64,000 bases of DNA from Pseudomonas sp. PB106 (GCF_009764645.1 NZ_RWIM01000157.1:21625-85624), one strand, 5' to 3'; shown: positions 53,625 through 62,178, counted from the stretch's first letter. The notes: generated by a model not told the origin, from the letters alone. Translations and numbers: made by a program.

Positions 53625-53743
53625 ATCACCACAAATCCCTGTGGGAGCTGGCTTGCCAGCGATGACGGCGGCACTGCCGACATTGATGTTGGCTGTTATT
53701 CCGTTATCGCTGGCAAGCCAGCTCTCACAGGATTTGTGGTGAT
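53625..53743. repeat. REPIN with extended arms, GGGAGCTGGCTTGCCAGCGAT type
   Basis: The inverted REP pair is flanked by an additional matching ATCACCACAAATCC / GGATTTGTGGTGAT, making the arms about 14 bp longer than in other copies. It lies just before the structured leader of the DUF6124 gene. The 53449-53624 stretch before it holds the promoter side of the Na/Pi gene and nothing recognisable. Confidence 0.88.
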
Positions 53744-53891
53744 GTCTTGGAGGGTGTTAAACGCGGATTTTGCGGGGTGTTTAAGCACATGCGGTGTTAC
53801 GTCCGAAAGGCTACAAAACCTTGCGCCGTTGCCTACGGCTACGCCAGAATCCGCCGGCTTGTGCGCTTTGGGGCGGGGTTCTATCGTTGGC

Positions 53892-54076
53892 TGGCCACTG
53901 CTTATCAGTGGTCGGGATTAGTAGCCCGGGTCGCTAGTGTGTGCGCAAGCACCGTTCAGTCAGGTTTGATGCCTGCACTTGATGGCGGTTGTCCGCAGGG
54001 CACCTTCGGGTGCGCCGGAAACGCTAGCTCCCCGGTCTACTAACCTGCGTACAGCCGCCTCCCTTCTTTTAGTAGA
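53892..54076 (+). ncRNA. Structured leader RNA candidate upstream of the DUF6124 gene
   Basis: Stems in order: GGCCACT/AGTGGTC (53893-53913); a 13-bp long-range stem with one mismatch pairing 53915-53930 with 54031-54046 (TTAGTAG with CTACTAA plus CCGGG with CCCGG); inside it GTGC-GCAA-GCAC with a GNRA loop (53941-53952), CAGG/CCTG, GCGG/CCGC (53985-53996) and GCACC-TTCG-GGTGC with a UUCG loop (54000-54013). A second TTAGTAGA at 54069-54076 can pair with 54036-54043, excluding the long-range stem. More weak pairing lies upstream to 53755. I do not recognise it as a named RNA family. Transcription start unknown. Confidence 0.6.
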
Positions 54077-54111
54077 GAACGGCCGCGGCTTCATTTATGG
54101 AGCAGCTGAAT

Positions 54112-54477
54112 ATGACAAAAATCACACCAGATCCCCCGGACACCGATCCAGCACCGCACGACCCCGCCCTCGAAGCCCAACGCATGAAAGAAGCCGCCGA
54201 CCGCGCCCTCGATTTCTACCTCTGTCCCGGCCTCAAACAAGACCCCGCCGCAACGCGCAGGCCCAGCAACATCTTCCTCATCGATCCCGCCGTGGATAAC
54301 GAAACCCTGTTGGTGCACGCCTGCGAATCACTGGCGTCGGCGGGCATCATGGCCAGTGATCTGGCGGGGTTTATCGACGGGCCGCAGCGCAGTTCGTTGC
54401 TGGGGATTGCGCAGGTGATCATGTTGGGGGAGTTGGCGGTGAATCGCGTCCTCGACAACCTTGTGCCTCCTGCATAA
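54112..54477 (+). CDS. DUF6124 family protein
   Basis: A 121-residue cytoplasmic protein typical of pseudomonads: N-terminus MTKITPDPPDTDPAP, helix AAERALD-like (KEAADRALDFYL), then IFLIDPAVDNETLLVHACESLASAGIMASDLAGFIDGPQRS and VIMLGELAVNRVLDNL. All of this is the DUF6124 pattern; function unknown. GGAG at 54099-54102 with 9-nt spacing decides for the ATG at 54112 over the ATG at 54097. It is preceded by the structured leader and followed by a REPIN. Confidence 0.85.
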   Translation: MTKITPDPPDTDPAPHDPALEAQRMKEAADRALDFYLCPGLKQDPAATRRPSNIFLIDPAVDNETLLVHACESLASAGIMASDLAGFIDGPQRSSLLGIAQVIMLGELAVNRVLDNLVPPA

Positions 54478-54482
54478 ACACA

Positions 54483-54584
54483 AAAACCTGTGGGAGCCTG
54501 GCTTGCCAGCGATGGCGTCCGGTCAGCAAACATTCATGTCGCTGACCCGACGCTATCGCTGGCAAGCCAGCTCCCACAGGTTTT
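54483..54584. repeat. REPIN, GGGAGCTGGCTTGCCAGCGAT type
   Basis: AAAACCTGTGGGAGCCTGGC ... GCCAGCTCCCACAGGTTTT inverted pair (one inserted base in the left arm) between convergent DUF6124 and TerC genes. Confidence 0.9.
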
Positions 54585-54606
54585 GTATTGCTGCTGGACT
54601 ACCGGA

Positions 54607-55374
54607 TTATTGGCCCGGTACGTCCTTGCGCAGTTTCACCGGGTCTTGCTGTTTCTTCTTGCGGGCCATCGCGCCGCGCAGTTTGATGTTGATCGCCTCA
54701 ACCGCCAGCGAGAACGCCATGGCGAAGTAGACGTAGCCTTTCGGCACATGCACGTCGAACGACTCGGCAATCAGCACCGTACCGACCACCAGCAGGAACG
54801 ACAGCGCGAGCATTTTCAGCGACGGGTGCTTGTCGATGAATTCGCTGATCTTGCCCGAGGCCAGCATCATCACCAGCACCGCCACGACAATCGCCGCGAC
54901 CATCACCGGCACGTGGGAAACCATGCCCACTGCGGTGATCACCGAATCCAGCGAGAACACGATGTCGATGATCGCAATCTGGATAATCGTGTAGAGGAAG
55001 TTGCCGCCCTTGCCGCCGGGGGTGTCGTCGCTTTCGTCTTCGCCTTCGAGCGCGTGGTACATCTCTTGCGAGCTCTTCCACAGCAGGAACAGGCCACCGA
55101 AGAACAGGATCAGGTCGCGACCGGAAATGCCCTGGCCGAACACTTCGAACAGGTCGGCGGTGAGGCGCATGACCCAGGTGATCGACAGCAGCAACAGGAT
55201 GCGGGTGATCATGGCCAGGCCAAGACCGAAGATCCGGGTGCGCTGCTGCATGTGTTTAGGCATGCGGCTGACGAGGATCGAAATCATGATGATGTTATCG
55301 ATGCCGAGGACGATTTCCAGGGCGGTCAGGGTGAAGAAGGCAACCCAGATTTCGGGGTTGGTCAGCCATTCCAT
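54607..55374 (-). CDS. TerC-family integral membrane protein
   Basis: A 255-residue, seven-helix protein: LEIVLGIDNIIMISILV with acidic residues within the membrane near residues 20-36 and the second acidic motif IIDIVFSLDSVITAVGM near 140-156; both are the TerC metal-binding signatures. The family exports Mn2+ or supports metalation of exoproteins. AAAGGA is about 7 nt before the ATG at 55374. No yybP-ykoY riboswitch was recognised in the 86-bp upstream gap, which holds a terminator. Confidence 0.9.
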   Translation of the reverse strand: MEWLTNPEIWVAFFTLTALEIVLGIDNIIMISILVSRMPKHMQQRTRIFGLGLAMITRILLLLSITWVMRLTADLFEVFGQGISGRDLILFFGGLFLLWKSSQEMYHALEGEDESDDTPGGKGGNFLYTIIQIAIIDIVFSLDSVITAVGMVSHVPVMVAAIVVAVLVMMLASGKISEFIDKHPSLKMLALSFLLVVGTVLIAESFDVHVPKGYVYFAMAFSLAVEAINIKLRGAMARKKKQQDPVKLRKDVPGQ

Positions 55375-55403
55375 GTGTATTCCTTTGAGCAATTGTTAAA
55401 CCG

Positions 55404-55440
55404 AAAAAGGTCCGGGCTTCAAACCGCGAAGCCAGGACCC
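55404..55440 (-). terminator. Terminator of the citrate transporter gene
   Basis: On the minus strand GGTCCTGGCTTC / GAAGCCCGGACC stem, 7-nt loop, then TTTTT. It separates the CitMHS gene from the TerC gene. Confidence 0.88.
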
Positions 55441-55459
55441 GAAACGGTGAGTCTTGGGC

Positions 55460-56767
55460 TTATAGAGTGCTGAACACCGGGAAAGTCCCCAACAGCAGTG
55501 CAGCAATCAGGATGCAGATGCACACCAGGATCGCCCATTTCAGGGTGAAACGCTGGTGGTCACCGAAATCAATACCGGCCAGCGCCACCAACAGATAGGT
55601 CGACGGCACCAACGGGCTCAGCAAGTGGACGGGCTGACCGACGATCGAGGCACGGGCCATTTCCACTGCGGTGATCCCATAGTGGCTGGCGGCTTCGGCC
55701 AACACCGGCAACACGCCATAGTAGAACGCGTCGTTGGACATGAAGAAGGTGAACGGCATGCTCACCAGCGCCGTGATCACCGCCAGGTACGGGCCGAGGA
55801 AATCCGGAATCACCGCCAACAGGCTTTTCGACATCGCATCGACCATGCCGGTGCCCGACAGGATACCGGTGAAGATACCGGCGGCAAAGATCAGTCCGAC
55901 CACTGCCAGCACGCTACCGGCGTGAGCCGCGACGCGATCCTTCTGCATCTGCAGGCAAGGGTAGTTGACGATCATGGCGATACTGAACGCCACCATGAAC
56001 AGCACCGGCAGCGGCAGCAGGCCGGCGATCAGGGTGCACATCAGGCCGAAGGTCAACGCGCCGTTGAACCAGATCAACTTCGGACGACGCGCATCCGGGA
56101 ATTGCGAGACGCTGATTTCGCTGTGGTCGATCTCGTCACCGGCAAGATGCAGTTCACCGAGACGCGCACGCTCACGTTTACCGTAGAAGTAGGCAATCAG
56201 CAGGATCGCCACCACGCCGGCAGCCATCGCCGGGATCATCGGCACGAAAATGTCCGACGGATCGACATGCAGCGCACTCGCCGCACGGGCGGTCGGGCCG
56301 CCCCACGGGGTCATGTTCATCACGCCGCCGGCGAGGATGATCAGGCCGGCCATGATCCGCGGGCTCATGCCGATGCGGCTGTACAGCGGCAGCATGGCGG
56401 CCACGCAGATCATGTAAGTGGTCGCGCCGTCACCATCGAGGGAAACCACCAGCGCCAGGACGGCGGTGCCGACCGACACCTTCAGCGGGTCACCCTTGAC
56501 CAGTTTGAGGATCTTGCGCACGGCCGGGTCGAACAGGCCGGAGTCGATCATCAACGCGAAGTAGAGAATGGCAAACATCAGCATCACGCCGGTCGGCGCA
56601 AGCTTGGTGATGCCTTCGAGCATCATCGGGCCGATCTTCGGCGCGAAACCGCCGAACAGGGCGAAGACGATCGGGATGATGATCAGAGCGATCAGCGCGG
56701 ACAGGCGCTTGGTCATGATCAGGAACATGAACGTGATGACCATGGCGAAGCCAAGGAAAGTCAGCAT
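55460..56767 (-). CDS. CitMHS-family citrate:metal symporter
   Basis: A 435-residue, about 12-helix inner-membrane carrier. Family sequence: LSALIALIIIPIVFALFGGF, VSLDGDGATTYMICVAAMLPLY, GGVMNMTPWGGPTARAAS, and MPFTFFMSNDAFYYGVLPVLAEAA. It takes up citrate with a divalent metal (Mg2+ type). GGAG precedes the ATG by 6-8 nt. A possible 22-codon leader ORF lies upstream. Confidence 0.92.
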   Translation of the reverse strand: MLTFLGFAMVITFMFLIMTKRLSALIALIIIPIVFALFGGFAPKIGPMMLEGITKLAPTGVMLMFAILYFALMIDSGLFDPAVRKILKLVKGDPLKVSVGTAVLALVVSLDGDGATTYMICVAAMLPLYSRIGMSPRIMAGLIILAGGVMNMTPWGGPTARAASALHVDPSDIFVPMIPAMAAGVVAILLIAYFYGKRERARLGELHLAGDEIDHSEISVSQFPDARRPKLIWFNGALTFGLMCTLIAGLLPLPVLFMVAFSIAMIVNYPCLQMQKDRVAAHAGSVLAVVGLIFAAGIFTGILSGTGMVDAMSKSLLAVIPDFLGPYLAVITALVSMPFTFFMSNDAFYYGVLPVLAEAASHYGITAVEMARASIVGQPVHLLSPLVPSTYLLVALAGIDFGDHQRFTLKWAILVCICILIAALLLGTFPVFSTL

Positions 56768-56818
56768 GGGAATACTCCAGGCGTAGCGCGGCTAGTTGAG
56801 TGAGCGGATCGGGCGGGA

Positions 56819-56887
56819 TCAGCGCAGAACGGGAAGCACGAGGCGTACGGGCGGAGTCAGAGCGAGAAGGCGGGCTACAGAGGACAT
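56819..56887 (-). CDS. Possible 22-residue leader peptide upstream of the citrate transporter
   Basis: ATG at 56887 with GGTGA about 6 nt upstream opens a frame of MSSVARLLALTPP followed by nine more residues (VRLVLPVLR) and TGA. It ends 51 bp before the transporter ATG. The Leu/Val/Pro-rich content with a PP pair would be typical of a ribosome-stalling leader, but it is too short to be sure it is real. Confidence 0.35.
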   Translation of the reverse strand: MSSVARLLALTPPVRLVLPVLR

Positions 56888-57089
56888 AAGAATCACCATT
56901 GTTGTTGTTAATTGGGCCGTTCGTGCGAGGCATCACACGCATTGGCCGACCGGTCTGTTGCCGGAAGTGAGGCGATCCTAATCGGGGAAGCTTTCAGCTA
57001 CCTTTCGCTGTAGAAAGCTTTGAATGAACGGTCAACCGACCGTCGGATGCGAATTCGAGTCAATGAATACGGGCGGGAGGACTTCAGCC

Positions 57090-57491
57090 ATGCGCCAATT
57101 GCACCGCGGCGGCTGCCATTGCGGACACATTCGTTATCAGTTCAGCGGGCCGTTGCACGACATCGCCCATTGCCATTGTTCGATTTGCCGCAAGGTCAGC
57201 GGCGGGATTGTCACGACGTGGATCACCGTTCCCGCAGCGAATTTCCAATGGTTGGCCGGGACGCCGTCGCGTTATGACTCGTCGCAGAGTTGCGCGCGGT
57301 TCTTCTGCCCGAACTGCGGCGCGCAACTGGCACTGATCACGTTGCTCAGCCCCGACAGTATCGACGTGACCATCGCCACCCTTGATCAGCCTGAGCTGGC
57401 AACCGCCGAGCGGCATATCTGGACGGACAGTCAGTTGCCGTGGCTGCATCTGGACGAGCATTTGCCGGGCGAAGCCGAAGAAACGCTGTGA
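57090..57491 (+). CDS. GFA (CENP-V/glutathione-dependent formaldehyde-activating) family protein
   Basis: A 133-residue zinc protein. Three cysteine motifs are visible: GGCHCGHIRYQ near residue 8, CHCSICRK near 32 and FCPNCGAQL near 80, which bind two zinc ions in this fold. The ATG at 57090 has GGGAGGA 8 nt upstream and is preferred to the longer frame starting at 57024. Substrate not known; most members are not true formaldehyde-activating enzymes. Its stop abuts that of the convergent dioxygenase-like gene. Confidence 0.88.
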   Translation: MRQLHRGGCHCGHIRYQFSGPLHDIAHCHCSICRKVSGGIVTTWITVPAANFQWLAGTPSRYDSSQSCARFFCPNCGAQLALITLLSPDSIDVTIATLDQPELATAERHIWTDSQLPWLHLDEHLPGEAEETL

Positions 57492-57818
57492 TCAAAAAAC
57501 AGACAAATTCAGCGGCCGAATCGCGCCCATCCAGATCGCGTGTTCGGTGTGGTCGAGCAAATCATCACCAGTGTCCGGGTGAAGAAAAACCACCAAACCT
57601 TGGCGATTGAGCGCCAGCCACGGCAGCACATCGCTGATCAGCTCCGGGCCGAAAGCCAATTGGCAGCTCCAGTCCGGGTGCGGGCCGACCGGGCGTTCGT
57701 GGACGCGGCCCATTTTCAGTGGAAACAACTGCGCGGCTTGTTCACATAAGCCGCGCGCTTGATCGATGGTGTCGGCGTCGAAATAGACGTGGGCGTGGTA
57801 GCCCTTGATCGCTTGCAT
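57492..57818 (-). CDS. DOPA 4,5-dioxygenase family protein
   Basis: A 108-residue protein starting MQAIKGYHAHVYFDAD, with metal-binding His residues in YHAHVYF, GPHPDW and the HPDTGDDLLDHTEHAIWMG stretch, and WLALNRQGLVVFLHPDTG near the C-terminus; this is the compact extradiol-cleaving DOPA dioxygenase-like family. AGAGGG lies 7 nt before the ATG at 57818. Substrate is unknown. Divergent from the Rossmann protein across 81 bp. Confidence 0.88.
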   Translation of the reverse strand: MQAIKGYHAHVYFDADTIDQARGLCEQAAQLFPLKMGRVHERPVGPHPDWSCQLAFGPELISDVLPWLALNRQGLVVFLHPDTGDDLLDHTEHAIWMGAIRPLNLSVF

Positions 57819-57899
57819 CTGAAACCCTCTGAATCGATTCGAACCCTCGGCGTTTTCCATCGTCACACGCCATATAGGACAAAAATAAGGAAAACAGCC

Positions 57900-58565
57900 A
57901 TGAAAAATGCCGAAACCCCAACGGTGAAAGTGGTGCTCTATGGTGCCATGGCCAGCCTGGGCGGTGCGTTGATGGCTGAGTTGCTGCGCCGCCAGCATGA
58001 AGTCATCGCCATCCTCGACGATTTGACCGCACTCGCGCCGCGTCCGGGTCTGCGTACTAAAAGTGGTGATCTGTTCGATGTCGAGCGGGTCAATCAAAGC
58101 GTAGCGGGAAGCTCGGCAGTGATTTGCCTGTTGGACGCGCCGGGGTTGCCGTTCAGCAGCGATCACGTCGAACGCTCCATCGTGCTCGGCCCGGTTGAAC
58201 AGGTGCTGGCGGTCGATGCGTTGGTCGACGGCCTGCAATTGGCCAATGTGTCGCGGCTGTTTCTGGTGGGCGATTTTGCCGTGCTCGATGAGCCGGACCT
58301 GGATGATCGCCTGCAACGCCACGCCGCCGAGGAAATTCGCGAAGCGCTGCAGAGCAGTCCGCTGCAGTGGACGTTGGTCAATGCCCCGCACGGTGTGGCG
58401 GGGCTGACGATTGAGCATTTCAGCCAGGTCGGCGGCAATCTGGAGCCGGGGCTGGCCGAACCGCTGGAGCGATTGAACCGGGTAGCGGTGGGGATTGCCG
58501 ATGAGCTGCGGTTGAATCTGCATGTTGGGCAGCATGTGAATTTTGTCGCGGCTGCAGATTCGTAA
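57900..58565 (+). CDS. Rossmann-fold NAD(P)-binding protein (atypical SDR/NmrA-like)
   Basis: A 221-residue protein. The N-terminus VKVVLYGAMASLGGALMAELLRRQHEVIAILDD is a beta-alpha-beta with an altered glycine loop (GAMASLGG instead of GxxGxxG) and an acidic DD at the second strand end; RLFLVGDFAVLDEP and PLQWTLVNAP follow. This fits the NAD(P)H-binding NmrA/SDR group, without a clear Tyr-x3-Lys catalytic pair. AAGGA precedes the ATG at 57900. Role unknown. Confidence 0.75.
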   Translation: MKNAETPTVKVVLYGAMASLGGALMAELLRRQHEVIAILDDLTALAPRPGLRTKSGDLFDVERVNQSVAGSSAVICLLDAPGLPFSSDHVERSIVLGPVEQVLAVDALVDGLQLANVSRLFLVGDFAVLDEPDLDDRLQRHAAEEIREALQSSPLQWTLVNAPHGVAGLTIEHFSQVGGNLEPGLAEPLERLNRVAVGIADELRLNLHVGQHVNFVAAADS

Positions 58566-58640
58566 AAGATCGCAGCCTTCGGCAGCTCCTCCAGGAGACC
58601 GCGTTCCAAATGTAGGAGCTGCCGCAGGCTGCGATCTTTT
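58564..58640. repeat. REPIN, TAGGAGCTGCCG-AGGCTGCGATCTTTT type
   Basis: AAAAGATCGCAGCCTTCGGC ... GCCGCAGGCTGCGATCTTTT pair between convergent Rossmann and LysR genes; probably also a terminator. Confidence 0.9.
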
Positions 58641-58645
58641 GATCC

Positions 58646-59596
58646 TCAAACCGCGATCGATGGCAGTGCGAGTCCATTGAGTGATTCGGCGCTGCTCGCC
58701 TGTTCCGCCATCAACCAATCGACAAACTGTTGAATCAATGCCCCGCGCCGTTTGCGCTGGGGCAACACCACGTAATAGCCCAAACGCGACAGCGTGGTTT
58801 CGGCAATCGGCCGACAGAGCAAACCCTGGGTCAGCAAGTTATCCACAAGGTGCCGCCAGCCGATCGCCACACCTTGGCCGCCAATCGCCGCTTGAATCAA
58901 AAGCGTGTAATTGTCGAAACGCAATTGCCCCGGCGCTGGCGGGGTGGTGATGCCCAATTCGCGGAACAGACCGCTCCAGTCGAACCAATTGCTGCTGTTT
59001 TCCCCGCGCAGATGCAGCAGCGGTAAGTCCATTAATGCGGGAGCGGGCAGGGGCGTTGCTCGATCCTTGAGCAACTGCGGACTGCACACCGGGAACACTT
59101 CTTCGCTGAACAACCAGTGACTCTCGCCCTGCTTGAAACGCCCATCGCCGAACAGGATCGCTACATCGATATCCGTACGCAGCATGTTGTGATTGCGCTC
59201 GCTGGTAACAAGGCTGACATCGACGTGGGGATTGGCCTCATGGAAGCGGTGCAAACGCGGCATCAGCCAATAGGCGGCGAAGGCGAAATCGGTGGCGACT
59301 TGCAGCACCTCATGTTGCTGCTGTGCGCTGATCGCGCTCAATCCGGCGTCGATATTCTGCAAACCGAGGGTAACTTGCTCGAACAGGATCGCACCGACTT
59401 CAGTCAGTTCGATGCCCCGGTAGATGCGATCAAACAAGCGCGTGCCGAGTTGTTCTTCCAGCCGTTTGATCTGCTGGCTGATCGCCGGTTGCGTGGTGCC
59501 CAATTCAACCGACGCGGCGGTAAAACTGCGATGTCGCGCCGCCGCTTCGAAGGCGCGCAACAGGTCGAGGGACAGATCACCCAAGGCTTCATACAT
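58646..59596 (-). CDS. LysR-family regulator of the choline-O-sulfate locus
   Basis: A 316-residue LysR regulator: HTH LRAFEAAARHRSFTAASVELGTTQPAISQQIKRLEEQLG (residues 13-53, helix-turn-helix TQPAISQQIKRLE), followed by a periplasmic-binding-protein-type effector domain (90-310, RHLVDNLLTQGLLCRPI). Divergent from betC with 114 bp between, and probably controlling it, as in the related 'choline sulfate utilization regulator' of other proteobacteria. No LysR box was confidently picked. Confidence 0.9.
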   Translation of the reverse strand: MYEALGDLSLDLLRAFEAAARHRSFTAASVELGTTQPAISQQIKRLEEQLGTRLFDRIYRGIELTEVGAILFEQVTLGLQNIDAGLSAISAQQQHEVLQVATDFAFAAYWLMPRLHRFHEANPHVDVSLVTSERNHNMLRTDIDVAILFGDGRFKQGESHWLFSEEVFPVCSPQLLKDRATPLPAPALMDLPLLHLRGENSSNWFDWSGLFRELGITTPPAPGQLRFDNYTLLIQAAIGGQGVAIGWRHLVDNLLTQGLLCRPIAETTLSRLGYYVVLPQRKRRGALIQQFVDWLMAEQASSAESLNGLALPSIAV

Positions 59597-59710
59597 AAGC
59601 TGTGCTTATCCTAGTCATTGCCCGGCACGGGCTTTACCCGACACAGCATGGACTCCATGCTCGGTCGCTGCAATGTCGCATAAATATTCACTATGGAATG
59701 CCGCGATCAC

Positions 59711-61225
59711 ATGAAGCGCAAGAATATTCTTTTCATCATGGCCGATCAGATGGCCGCGCCAATGTTGCCTTTCTACGGCCCTTCGCCGATCAAACTGCCG
59801 AATCTTTCCCGCCTCGCCGAACAAGGCGTGGTGTTCGACGCCGCTTACTGCAACAGCCCATTGTGCGCGCCGTCGCGGTTTACCCTGGTCAGCGGACAGT
59901 TGCCGAGCAAGATCGGCGCCTATGATAACGCCGCCGATTTCCCTGCCGATGTGCCGACTTACGCCCATTACTTGCGCCGTCTCGGCTACCGCACTGCGCT
60001 GTCGGGCAAGATGCATTTCTGTGGCCCCGATCAGTTGCACGGCTATGAAGAACGCCTGACCAGCGACATCTATCCCGCCGACTACGGCTGGGCGGTAAAT
60101 TGGGATGAGCCGGACGTGCGGCCGACCTGGTATCACAACATGTCTTCAGTGCTGCAGGCCGGGCCGTGCGTGCGCACCAACCAACTCGATTTCGATGAAG
60201 AAGTGGTGTTCAAGGCGCAGCAATATCTGTTCGATCACATCCGCGAGGATGGCGATCAGCCGTTCTGCCTGACCGTGTCGATGACCCACCCACACGACCC
60301 GTACACGATTCCCAAGGCGTTCTGGGATTTGTACGACGATGCCGATATCCCTTTGCCTACAACGCCGGATCAACACGAACTCGATCCACACTCGCAGCGA
60401 CTGCTCAAGGTTTACGACCTGTGGGACAAGCCGCTGCCTGTGGATAAAATTCGCGATGCGCGGCGGGCTTACTTCGGTGCGTGCAGCTATATCGACGCCA
60501 ACGTCGGCAAACTTCTGCAAACCCTCGAAGAAACCGGGCTGATCGATGACACCATCATCGTGTTCTCCGGTGACCACGGCGACATGCTCGGCGAGAAAGG
60601 TCTCTGGTACAAAATGCACTGGTACGAGATGGCCGCCCGCGTGCCGCTGTTGATCAGTGCGCCGGGCCAGTTCGAATCCGGCCGGGTCAGCGCTGCCGTG
60701 TCGACTGCCGATCTGTTGCCGACCTTCGTTGAACTGGCCGGGGGCACATTGGAGCCAGGCCTGCCGCTGGATGGCCGCTCGCTGGTCGCTCATCTGCAAG
60801 GGCAGGGCGGGCATGACGAAGTGTTTGGCGAATACATGGCCGAAGGCACCGTCAGCCCGTTGATGATGATCCGTCGCGGCCCCTACAAATTTATCTACAG
60901 TGAAAGCGACCCTTGCCTACTCTTCGATGTAAGCAACGATCCGCGCGAACTGGAAGAACTCAGTCAATCGCCGCAACATCGCCAGCTGTTCGACGATTTT
61001 CTCGCCGAAGCGCGGGCCAAATGGGACATTCCGGCGATCCATCGGGAAGTGCTGGCCAGCCAACGCCGCCGCCGATTTGTTGCCGACGCGTTAACCATCG
61101 GCAAGCTGAAGAGCTGGGATCACCAGCCGCTGGTGGACGCCAGTCAGCAGTACATGCGCAACCACATCGACCTCGATGATCTGGAACGCAAAGCACGTTA
61201 TCCACAACCCTGCCAAAACCAATAA
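59711..61225 (+). CDS. betC: Choline-sulfatase
   Basis: A 504-residue sulfatase that hydrolyses choline-O-sulfate to choline and sulfate. The signature C-x-P-S-R is CAPSR near residues 54-58 (formylglycine precursor) in NSPLCAPSRFTLVSGQ; metal-binding residues appear in ILFIMADQM (Asp) and VFSGDHGDMLGEKGLWYKM. No signal peptide, as usual for BetC. The ATG at 59711 gives MKRKNILFIMADQ. Followed by choX 16 bp downstream. Counterpart of PAO1 PA0031. Confidence 0.95.
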   Translation: MKRKNILFIMADQMAAPMLPFYGPSPIKLPNLSRLAEQGVVFDAAYCNSPLCAPSRFTLVSGQLPSKIGAYDNAADFPADVPTYAHYLRRLGYRTALSGKMHFCGPDQLHGYEERLTSDIYPADYGWAVNWDEPDVRPTWYHNMSSVLQAGPCVRTNQLDFDEEVVFKAQQYLFDHIREDGDQPFCLTVSMTHPHDPYTIPKAFWDLYDDADIPLPTTPDQHELDPHSQRLLKVYDLWDKPLPVDKIRDARRAYFGACSYIDANVGKLLQTLEETGLIDDTIIVFSGDHGDMLGEKGLWYKMHWYEMAARVPLLISAPGQFESGRVSAAVSTADLLPTFVELAGGTLEPGLPLDGRSLVAHLQGQGGHDEVFGEYMAEGTVSPLMMIRRGPYKFIYSESDPCLLFDVSNDPRELEELSQSPQHRQLFDDFLAEARAKWDIPAIHREVLASQRRRRFVADALTIGKLKSWDHQPLVDASQQYMRNHIDLDDLERKARYPQPCQNQ

Positions 61226-61241
61226 TGTTAAGGGGAAGTCC

Positions 61242-62162
61242 ATGCGTAAGTTATCCACAGTAGTGACGGTCGGCCTGCTCGCCCTGAGCAGCGCCTCGGC
61301 ATTCGCCGAGCAGAGCTGCGACACGGTGAAAATGGCCGACCCGGGCTGGAGCGACATCGCCGCGACCAACGCCATCACCGGGTTTCTGCTGGACGGCATG
61401 GGCTACAAGGCCAAGGTCGACACCCTCGCGGTGCCGATCACCTTTGGCGGTTTGAAGGATGGCCAGGTGGATGTGTTCCTCGGCAACTGGATGCCGGCGC
61501 AGCAGGGCTTCTACGACAAGTTCGTCGCCACCGGCGATGTCACGCAACTGGCGAAGAACCTCGACGGCACCGAGTTCACCCTCGCCGTGCCCGACTACGC
61601 GTGGGACGCGGGTGTGCATAACTTTTCCGACCTGAACAAATACGCCGACAAGTTCGACAAGAAGATCTACGGCATCGGCTCCGGCGCGCCGGCGAATATC
61701 TCGTTGCAGGAAATCATCAAGAAAAACGATTTCGACATGGGTCAGTGGAAGCTGATCGAGTCCAGCGAACAGGCGATGCTCGCCGAAGTGTCGCGGGCGG
61801 TGAAGAAGCAGAAATTCGTCACCTTCCTCGGCTGGACCCCGCACCCGATGAACGTGCAACTGAAGATGCATTACCTCAAGGGTGGCGAGAAATACTTCGG
61901 CGACACCGGCAGCGTGTTTACGCTGACCCGCAAGGGTTACGCCGAGGCCTGTCCGAATGTAGGTAAATTGCTGACCAATCTTTCGTTCACTCAGGAGATG
62001 GAGAACAGCATCATGGCCGAGGTGGTGAACAAGAAGATCACCAACGCCGAGGCAGCCAAGGCGTGGATCAAGGCGAACCCGGCAGTGCTGGATAAATGGC
62101 TGGACGGGGTGAAGACGGCTGACGGCAAGGATGCGTTGGCGGCGGTCAAGGCCAAGCTCTGA
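61242..62162 (+). CDS. choX: Choline ABC transporter substrate-binding protein, ChoX/BetX-like
   Basis: A 306-residue periplasmic binding protein: signal peptide cut after AFA, then EQSCDTVKMADPGWSDIAATNAITG, VFLGNWMPAQQGFYDKF and FLGWTPHPMNVQLKMHYLKGGE with the aromatic residues that form the quaternary-ammonium cage. AAGGGGA is 6 nt before the ATG at 61242. It lies 16 bp after betC, apparently in the same operon. No matching permease is present in the window, so it may serve a choline or choline-sulfate system elsewhere. Confidence 0.92.
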   Translation: MRKLSTVVTVGLLALSSASAFAEQSCDTVKMADPGWSDIAATNAITGFLLDGMGYKAKVDTLAVPITFGGLKDGQVDVFLGNWMPAQQGFYDKFVATGDVTQLAKNLDGTEFTLAVPDYAWDAGVHNFSDLNKYADKFDKKIYGIGSGAPANISLQEIIKKNDFDMGQWKLIESSEQAMLAEVSRAVKKQKFVTFLGWTPHPMNVQLKMHYLKGGEKYFGDTGSVFTLTRKGYAEACPNVGKLLTNLSFTQEMENSIMAEVVNKKITNAEAAKAWIKANPAVLDKWLDGVKTADGKDALAAVKAKL

Positions 62163-62178
62163 TTTAGCGGGCGCTCAT

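Noticed and set aside
53747..54043. 98-codon frame through the DUF6124 leader
   Set aside because: It starts in a structured region and has no good ribosome site; base pairing explains the sequence better. It could only be kept if codon conservation were shown.
55375..55459. yybP-ykoY manganese riboswitch upstream of the TerC gene
   Set aside because: The only strong structure in the 85-bp gap is a hairpin followed by T residues, which fits the terminator of the upstream citrate transporter; the riboswitch core was not seen.
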